64,000 bases of DNA from contig JAHLMK010000006.1 in assembly GCA_019915135.1 (NCBI GenBank), positions 2,418,001 through 2,482,000 of the forward strand, given 5' to 3'. Position numbers and translations under genes: made by a program. Positions 58,001 through 64,000 of the stretch are shown piece after piece. Below the pieces are notes generated by a model. It saw nothing but the letters and a program-made list of their open reading frames with translations, was not told the DNA's origin and made no database searches. The stretch is from Strobilurus pachycystidiatus (taxonomy: Eukaryota > Basidiomycota > Agaricomycetes > Agaricales > Physalacriaceae). Every line of letters begins with the position of its first letter. The first letter of the stretch is position 1.

Positions 58001-59274
58001 CAGAAATATGAGCGCAAATTGAAGCATCATCACTACCTGAGAATAGTCTTCCCCGTGCCCGCTACAAACATTGCTAAGTCACTGCACAAATTGTAGCGTA
58101 CAAACTCACAGTTACCAGATATCCATAGAAGGGACCCGGGAGTTTTCTTCCATTCAAGAAAGCGTTCATCATCCAAGATGAGCCATTCACCGGTGCCTTC
58201 CATCCGTTCCTCCCGAGCACGCATGAGATTAGACCGCCCGTCCGGGGGACTGTCCAGCCATTTGAAGAGATCAGCATCCATACTAGATGACAAAGTCAGG
58301 CACACACGTCTAGAGCATGTAGAAACTCACACTCGACCGTGAAGATAGTCAATCTGAACTGCCAGCGCAAGCGCACATTTGGTCTTGAGAGACAGTATAT
58401 CAGAATTGATAGTTGTCGATTCAATTGGTTACATACCTGGAGACGATCACAATACCCATCCATCTCCTTATCCAGCACGTTGAAATTGGCACTGAACTTG
58501 TCGTGGCCGGCGCCCTTCGTGAACTTGCCATGTTCCTTGTATTGTTTGACGTAGTTGGTCACATTGTCAAGCAGTCTTCGGGATGTCAGACATCTCTGAG
58601 CGTTGTATGGAAAGGCAAGCTTACTCCTTATAACCGAGCAGGTCCGCCTTGAGATCATCAAGCAAAGCCGATCGATTAGTGATTTGGACGCGTTCAAGCA
58701 GCGGCGCAATAGTGTTCCAGATAGCTTGGGATTTCTCGACTAGTTGCGCAATCTGCTCTTGATCTGCAGTGTAATTCTAGGAGAGAGCTCTGTAAGCTCC
58801 ATGACGGGTGTAGAGAAGAGTAATTTTGCTGACCTTGTGCATCTCGAGGAGCTTTCTCATCGCCATCACCAAAGGTCCCACCCAGGGAACGTTCTGCACT
58901 ACCTGTCCCACTTGATCGAGCGTCCCGAGGATGAGTTCACCGTTCGAGAGGACCGTGTCGACCGGCTTGGGCTTATCGGGTCGCACGCCCTGCGAGGACG
59001 ACTTCCCGCGGTCGCCTAGTACAGTAGCAGGGGCGGGTATTTTGTCTTTGTCTGTGCGCTCACCTCCGTTGGAGTTGGCTGAGTTCAGCGAGATGGATTC
59101 ACCAGGAGGAGCCCTCTGCAACTGGGAGGACGACGTCCTCTCGTCTACAGCAGCAGGGGCGGATAGTCCGTCCGGCGGCGCGCGCAGAGGCTGTTTGTAT
59201 GCGGGCTTCCCGGACGCTGACTTGCGGCGAAAGACGTGCTTCGACCACTTTGCGATGCTTTGGAATATATGCAT
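55087..59274 (-). CDS. NACHT-ankyrin NLR receptor, copy 3, last exon interrupted by a hAT-like element
   Basis: The ATG at 59274 opens MHIFQSIAKWSKH. The helix region (VVQNVPWVGPLVMAMRKLLE) comes next. Linker exons include QAIWNTIAPLLERVQITNRS. The exon with FKWLDSPPDGRSNL and LLWISGN is followed by a micro-exon completing GNSGTGKT near 58036-58060. The NACHT exon has VLDALDEC. An exon open from 57353 runs through LAHSSVRDYL into six ankyrin units. Because of the insertion at 55214-55686 the frame now stops at 55684 (ending VEPML). The lost tail, beginning DFYSKHKEEECDPEIMQ, is still readable at 55087-55205. Unlike copy 2 there is no stop before the ankyrins, so a nearly full receptor lacking about 30 residues could be made. 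An upstream in-frame start at 59349 is less likely. Confidence 0.85.
55214..55686. mobile_element. hAT-like miniature element (473 bp) in NLR copy 3
   Basis: The ends are TAGACATGAGCACGAATGTC and the complement of TAGACATGATCACGAGTGTC. A perfect 8-bp duplication CAACATTG flanks it (55206-55213 and 55687-55694). Its interior is packed with CGGATGTCGGATAT and ATATTCGGAT repeats. Its ends match the element at 12268-12729. NLR copy 2 provides the empty site (CCAACACAGGCTC). Confidence 0.93.
55813..56445 (-). repeat. 99-bp ankyrin-encoding tandem repeat array (six units)
   Basis: Six 33-residue units plus a diverged terminal one, of the same consensus as in copy 2 but less uniform (GADVNAPGGEYGHALLAA, GADANAQDSYYGNALQIA). 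Array length therefore differs about twofold between paralogues. Confidence 0.88.
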
Positions 59275-59949
59275 GGATGTCAAGGACGAGATGGGTGGGC
59301 GGGAGGATGAGAGCAGGAAACCCGGGGCCAAGGCGTTGCAATCCGTCAATAATACGCGGTGCCATCTAGACCCGGTGCGTTCTCTTCACACGGTGTCCAC
59401 ACATCATAGGGATGTGAACACTGGGTAAGCCATCAATGCGTAGCGGAAATCCGAATAGCATTAATGGATAGAGGATCGAGTCTTTGGATGAACGACGACT
59501 GATGCGGTTCCCGGTCACCGAGGCATTCCATTGTCACCCAGCTCGGCTTCTGTGACGAATGCCCGTACGGACCGAGAGCTGGGACAGTGTAACCCGCGTA
59601 TGACGATCATGGAATAGATTCGCATAGCACGAATGCGTGAAAGTACAGGTCCCGAAGTTTTGACATGCAAGGTCGTCATCAAAGACTTCGATATGAACAC
59701 GCTCCCCGGCGAGTCTACGGATGCACGGACTTTCCGAGCAACCTTCAAGAAGAGAGACTTTGATGTGATAATGTCCTTGCACTCTGCAGTCGAAGATTTG
59801 TGGCTTCCTAGCCGTCTGTTCTCTCCAGCTTCGGTCGTAAGATGTCCCAGTGGCCGTGGCACGAGATACATTATACTTGCCGAATGCAGAAGTATCATTC
59901 GCTAATCTTACTTGGTGAAAGTACATATATGACTCCTTGTTCCTGCGTC
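59275..59949. other. Upstream region of NLR copy 3, eroded repeat DNA
   Basis: Contains AGTACAGGTCCCGAAGTTTTG near 59641, matching 27427. Broken frames occur on both strands. No gene is supported. Confidence 0.3.
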
Positions 59950-60790
59950 CCAGGGCTCGTCAACTATTGTATTCTGTTGAGTATGTTATCTACCTCCCCT
60001 GTCGACCGCACGAGCGCGGCTGCAGCAAACGCGAGTAGTATCGCTGCCCCCGTTGAGACGTCTACTATTGATTCACGCGATGAGTACCCGTCCATGACAT
60101 TTACCGAGCCACAGCTCCGCATTCTGAGCTTTTGATGAAGGTCGTAGAGCGTCTGCACGCCAGACACTGTTGGCAAGAGGACGATACGGGCAGTGTCTGA
60201 TCACCTACGAAACGGCTGTCATTTCCCGAGAACCTAACGCGACGCGGAATACAACACTCAACTCAAACGTTCCCAGAACGACGACCGCTGACATTACCAT
60301 GAAGTTAACGAGGCCAAGCCGCGAGGCCGACAATCCTGAGGCTGTCACTCAATCGTAAGAACATGAAAGCTTACAAGACTTTGGAGCTCGTCGTCACGCG
60401 GCCGAACCATACTGTGATCTCGAGAATGCCCATGAAGCATTCGAAGCTGGTGGAAACGTCGAAGAGGTTTGCGAACGAAGGGCCGATGCTTCGGGAGACG
60501 ATTAATTGTTGGTGCGATCAGACTACTAGGAGTGATGTGCATGAGCGATAGAGTCGGCATCGTGGGCGTGAAGAATGTCGTATATGAGAGACTACGTACC
60601 TGTGTTCATCGTACGTCTCAAGCCCGGGTGACCTGATTGTGCAAGTCCAATTCCATGAATTGCTTTACGAAGGCCACGTAAAGCAAGCCGCACAAGCTGT
60701 CGAGCTATACCGTCAGTGTGACCGAACAGTAATCGACGGCAGGAAACAAAATCATAGCCCACAAGCGCACCTTTAGTCATGCTTAAAAAA
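59950..60790 (-). pseudogene. Relic of the unidentified membrane-protein gene (block d)
   Basis: A minus-strand hydrophobic segment (STGAAILLAFAAAALVRSTG) near 60010-60060 corresponds to those at 3.0 and 27.7 kb. The exact 16-mer at 60690-60705 matches block a. TCACTCAATCGTAAGAACATG near 60347 parallels TCACACAATCCGGAAGAACATG near 3512. No continuous gene remains. Confidence 0.4.
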
Positions 60791-61240
60791 GTCAGTGTTC
60801 AATGCTTTCGACCATTTGCCAGACATGCTTGCCTCGAACTCTCTCCTAGGACAGTGCTCGACGGACAACGGGCCTGAACTGATCTGTATGCATGCCCCGT
60901 TTTCTTGCAGAGCGGCAAGCTGACGGACGTAGGCAATATCGCTCGCAGAGCCGGTGAAGCTCAGTCAAAGGAATACGAAGTTCGGCTCTGGGTCCATGGC
61001 GCTTGAAGGCATACAGCGATGTCACGGTCGAGCTCACCATCATGACAGGTTACGGAAGGCGCAGCCAGGAGCGAGGACGCGTTCGTCGACGACCGCGTTG
61101 TTCCCTAAGATTTTGAACTTCTGTCGATACAGCGTCAATTAAATTGGACAAGAAAGCGTTTGATGATGGAAGAAACTCGTAACTTATGCAAGTGCCTTTC
61201 CTCGAAGCAGAGCCACTTGTGCTTCTGAGACTCATACACT
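60791..61240. other. Region between block d relics
   Basis: Contains the shared 19-mer at 61063-61081 (see 24262) and a CGTCAATT-rich stretch near 61131 that also occurs near 24328. No gene is supported. Confidence 0.35.
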
Positions 61241-63900
61241 GCAGATATACCCAAGCCAACGCCTAGCAGATAATTAACGATAGAGAGGTGGTGGGGAAAG
61301 CAAAACAAGATGAGAAGTAGCGAGTCGGCCGCTCGGCTCGCCGCCCGAGTCCAGATTTGCCACGCGAGCTGTGCCTGCCTGTACGCTTTGCTTGACCCGA
61401 CACCTACCCACCGCCTCCATCGCATCGTTCGGGCTGTGTGCGCCTTCAATCACTGCGCTCGCCACCTTATGGAAGAACACGCACACGGATACTCCATGGG
61501 ATCCGGAGCCATACTGGAAGTTTACGGGCCTTGGCGAGAATGGCAGCAAAATCGGGGGACTAGGTGCGTCTGCTGTGTAGCTGGCGTGTGGGGGACGCTG
61601 ACGAGAATATGCAATTTTTTTTATCCCCGACCCTACAGACTATAACATTGCCCGTCACAGGCGCGTCTTCTATGCTTCCGTCCACAAGATCATGGCCGCT
61701 AGCCGCTTTCTTTGCCATTTGCGCTTACTGGACGCGACTCCGCGCACGCCTTCGACTACGCCAGATGTATCCCGCAGGTTGGCTACGCCTGTTGTGCAGC
61801 GTCATTGCGCTATTCCAGCCGTGCAACGGACCTCTTCCATCCCGCACGCCAGCTGTCCGGCGAATGTCTGCTACGGCTGCCTCAGACATATGAGCCCGTC
61901 CTCCTCGCCTCCTTCCACTGCTCCTGGACCTAACCATCGAACTAATCGCCATATCCGTAGCCATTTCAGCCAATTCCGCACGCCAGCGCCCTCACATCTG
62001 CCCAAGAATCCAACCGAGAGCGAGAACAGGACTCTCGCACGGTCCACGGACACAGAGTCGAGCGAGCAGGATGGAGATGGAATTGACCAATCCGAAAGGC
62101 GCGGCGAATGCGGAAGAGCAGAAGGTACGTTCGACACGGATTTTCTTGGGTGAAGAACTCAGCTTGTTGCAGCGTCCTGTTCCAACGCTCCTTCGCCACG
62201 TCTGATGTCGGTTGCCTGTTCAAGACTAGTCAGCGTGTATCCTCTTTCATATTCACATCTTTTCACACTTTCCTCTCCTCTTGGCCCACTCAGGACAAGC
62301 GCCAGAACTTGACCACTCATGCCGCGAAACTCCCCTCGCCATTCCCGTTCTCACGCCCAACGCCTTCGCACCCTACCTCGAGAAAAGGTACTCGATCGAG
62401 GAGTTGAGCTCGCCTGTCAAGCCTACAAGGGAAGACAATGCACAGAGCTCTCGCCGCATATCACGCCCACGCACAGATTCAGACGGACGTTCACTAAATT
62501 GTTGACAGTTGACAAATCCGAACGGTTATTTCCTCTCGTCATAACACGACACGACGCGACGCGACACATCGGATTGTCCAGGCTGTGGTGCGCCCTCGCA
62601 ACCACCGCGCACGCCTCCGTCTAGAGCGAACATGGATATGGACACACCGTGAAATAAGGAGGCGTAGGGGACGAATGTGAGTGCCGCTTATGTTTGTGGC
62701 TGACGACTTAGCTGGGACAGCAGGTTCATCCACCATCGCCTTACCCTACCCGTCCCGTTCACGAGCACGGCCGAAACGACGACCACCGCATCGCACACAT
62801 TTGTACGCGGCTTTTCTCCGCGTTTTGCACGAACCCCATCCCATACCCTACACCTGTACCCAGGACCGGGCAGGATGCATCACCACTCCCTGGTACTCAA
62901 AACCCCAACGATGAAGAGCTTTCTGTGGCCGCGTGCTGCGGAGCAGTACCAGACAAGACCCGTTGAAGTTATTGGCGGAGAAATGAAGTCGCTCGATGGG
63001 CGAGCCACGCAAATGGACTACGCCAGTCTGCCACACCCGCTTTGACGATTTCTCGAAAATTTGCGACACTCGAGCCCGTCGTTGATGATCCCGCCGCGCC
63101 GACACTCAAATCGACTCCTCCGATTGTTCATAGATCGGGTCCGCTAGCTACGCCCGCCGTGCCCGCTGCACCCAACCTCCCCACGCAAAACGTCTCCATC
63201 CCTCCGCGGAATCCACGGAATCTTGATCCCAAGAGCGAGACTCACGCACAATCCTGGACGAGGGAAATCTTTAAAGAGCAGGAACGTGGGCGAGGAGCGT
63301 GATGAAGGAGCAGAGTACGCAAGATCAGGGAGTCACGGTGCGCGAGGGCCGGGACGCGGAAACACTATCATCAAGCTTCATGCGGACACTGGCGCCGGCA
63401 AGGTATGTTTTACTCTGTCGGTTTGACGAGGGCGGCGTGGGCTGATTTGTCTCCCCTCGTAGGGTTATCTGAACATGAATATAGAGTTGGCGTATATGGA
63501 GGAGGAGTTGGGTATGGGTGTGGATAAGGTTGGGTTTTTCAAGTCTGAATGTGATTCGGGGACTGATATGATCTGATTAGGATTCATTCACGGCCACAGA
63601 TCCTCCTTCTATTCAACGACACACTACCGATTTCGATCCGCCCTCAACAACTTCTTTACCCGTCTGCGTCTACGAGCGCATTACCCGTCGATTTTCCCGC
63701 CATCGCTGCCGACCACCATTAGCCACCTCGTGATCCCATACATTGAGGCCAACAGGACGAAACATCATGCTCCGCGCCGAGCGCCATTTCTTCCACCACC
63801 AGTACGCCGCAGTCTATGTACGTCACGACATTGGGGGCAGAGAGTGCGATGGGCTGGCGGATCACTCGGTTGATTTTGGGGATGTGATGTCCGACTTCTT
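61241..63900 (+). pseudogene. Eroded chromodomain-family relics (block d)
   Basis: Pieces in order: a TDTPWDPEPYW-like remnant near 61485 matching TDKPWEPSW of the chromodomain; Ala-Thr-Pro repeats (LATPVVQRH) near 61780; NAFA followed by PYLEKRYSIEELSS near 62350; KFATLEPVVDDPAAP near 63055; a MNIELAYMEEELG segment near 63475; and FFHHQYAAVY near 63790, matching FFHAQYTAQSAY. Stops, frameshifts and a partial repetition of the order (62540-62740 matches 22030-22240) show at least one dead copy, perhaps two overlapping. The window ends before its C-terminal exon. Confidence 0.55.
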
Positions 63901-64000
63901 ACTTTGTTCGTTTTTCGGTTACTTGAAAGTTACCATTTCTTTTGCGTGCTGCTGTTTTCGTTCTTGTCATATGCTTTCGTTGCCAGTCTTTTGCTTATTT

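Overview
The window reads as genomic DNA of a filamentous basidiomycete, most likely an agaricomycete. Protein genes are cut by many short GT-AG introns of about 50-65 bases with CTAAC/CTGAC branch sites. The gene families also point there: NACHT-ankyrin STAND receptors, a KDZ (Kyakuja-Dileera-Zisupton) transposase with a CxC2 cysteine cluster, and a TET/JBP-like dioxygenase. No rRNA or tRNA gene was recognised. Names come from reading motifs by eye; no database was searched.

The host layer is a decayed tandem array built from one module: a NACHT-ankyrin receptor (minus strand), an unidentified membrane-type gene (minus), and a chromodomain/coiled-coil/C2H2-like gene (plus). Receptor copy 1 (1-2107) runs off the left edge. 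Copy 2 (15971-20260) is complete except for one in-frame stop. Copy 3 (55087-59274) has its last exon broken by a hAT-type miniature element. The chromodomain gene at 11796-15733 looks intact. A truncated copy lies at 54003-54859, and eroded pieces lie at 5.8-6.6, 21.9-23.1, 24.4-26.9 and 61.2-63.9 kb. Membrane-gene relics lie at 2.7-3.9, 23.4-24.1, 27.6-28.5 and 60.0-60.8 kb. Copies 2 and 3 face a chromodomain gene tail to tail, so the whole block was duplicated.

The second layer, about 30.6-54.0 kb, is a nest of transposons. On the left is a decayed multi-exon putative transposase (30771-35656) that carries two later insertions. Next comes a KDZ cassette: a TET/JBP-like dioxygenase, a KDZ-associated hypothetical protein and an RNase H1-N/viroplasmin-like protein, all on the minus strand, divergent from the KDZ transposase (45711-53270). 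The cassette has been invaded by a long-terminal-inverted-repeat element (37008-42372) that itself holds two solo LTRs, by a 273-bp CACTG element, and by a complete LTR retrotransposon (48055-52560) inside the transposase gene.

The most unusual object is that retrotransposon. Its LTRs are 884 bp each and differ by seven transitions, flanked by the 5-bp duplication AACGC. A TATA box, a polypurine tract and a primer-binding site that is a 12-base complement of the predicted 5' end of its own RNA all point to minus-strand transcription and Tf1-style self-priming. On the opposite strand it carries a three-exon, 230-residue gene of unknown function whose exon phases fit exactly. Transcribed antisense to the genomic RNA, such introns could survive retrotransposition.

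Several other insertions are defined to the base by target duplications: hAT-like elements (8 bp), CACTG elements (3 bp), a TA-flanked element (2 bp) and solo LTRs (5 bp). Many broken genes carry stops that fit CGA-to-TGA change, as expected from decay of methylated CpG.
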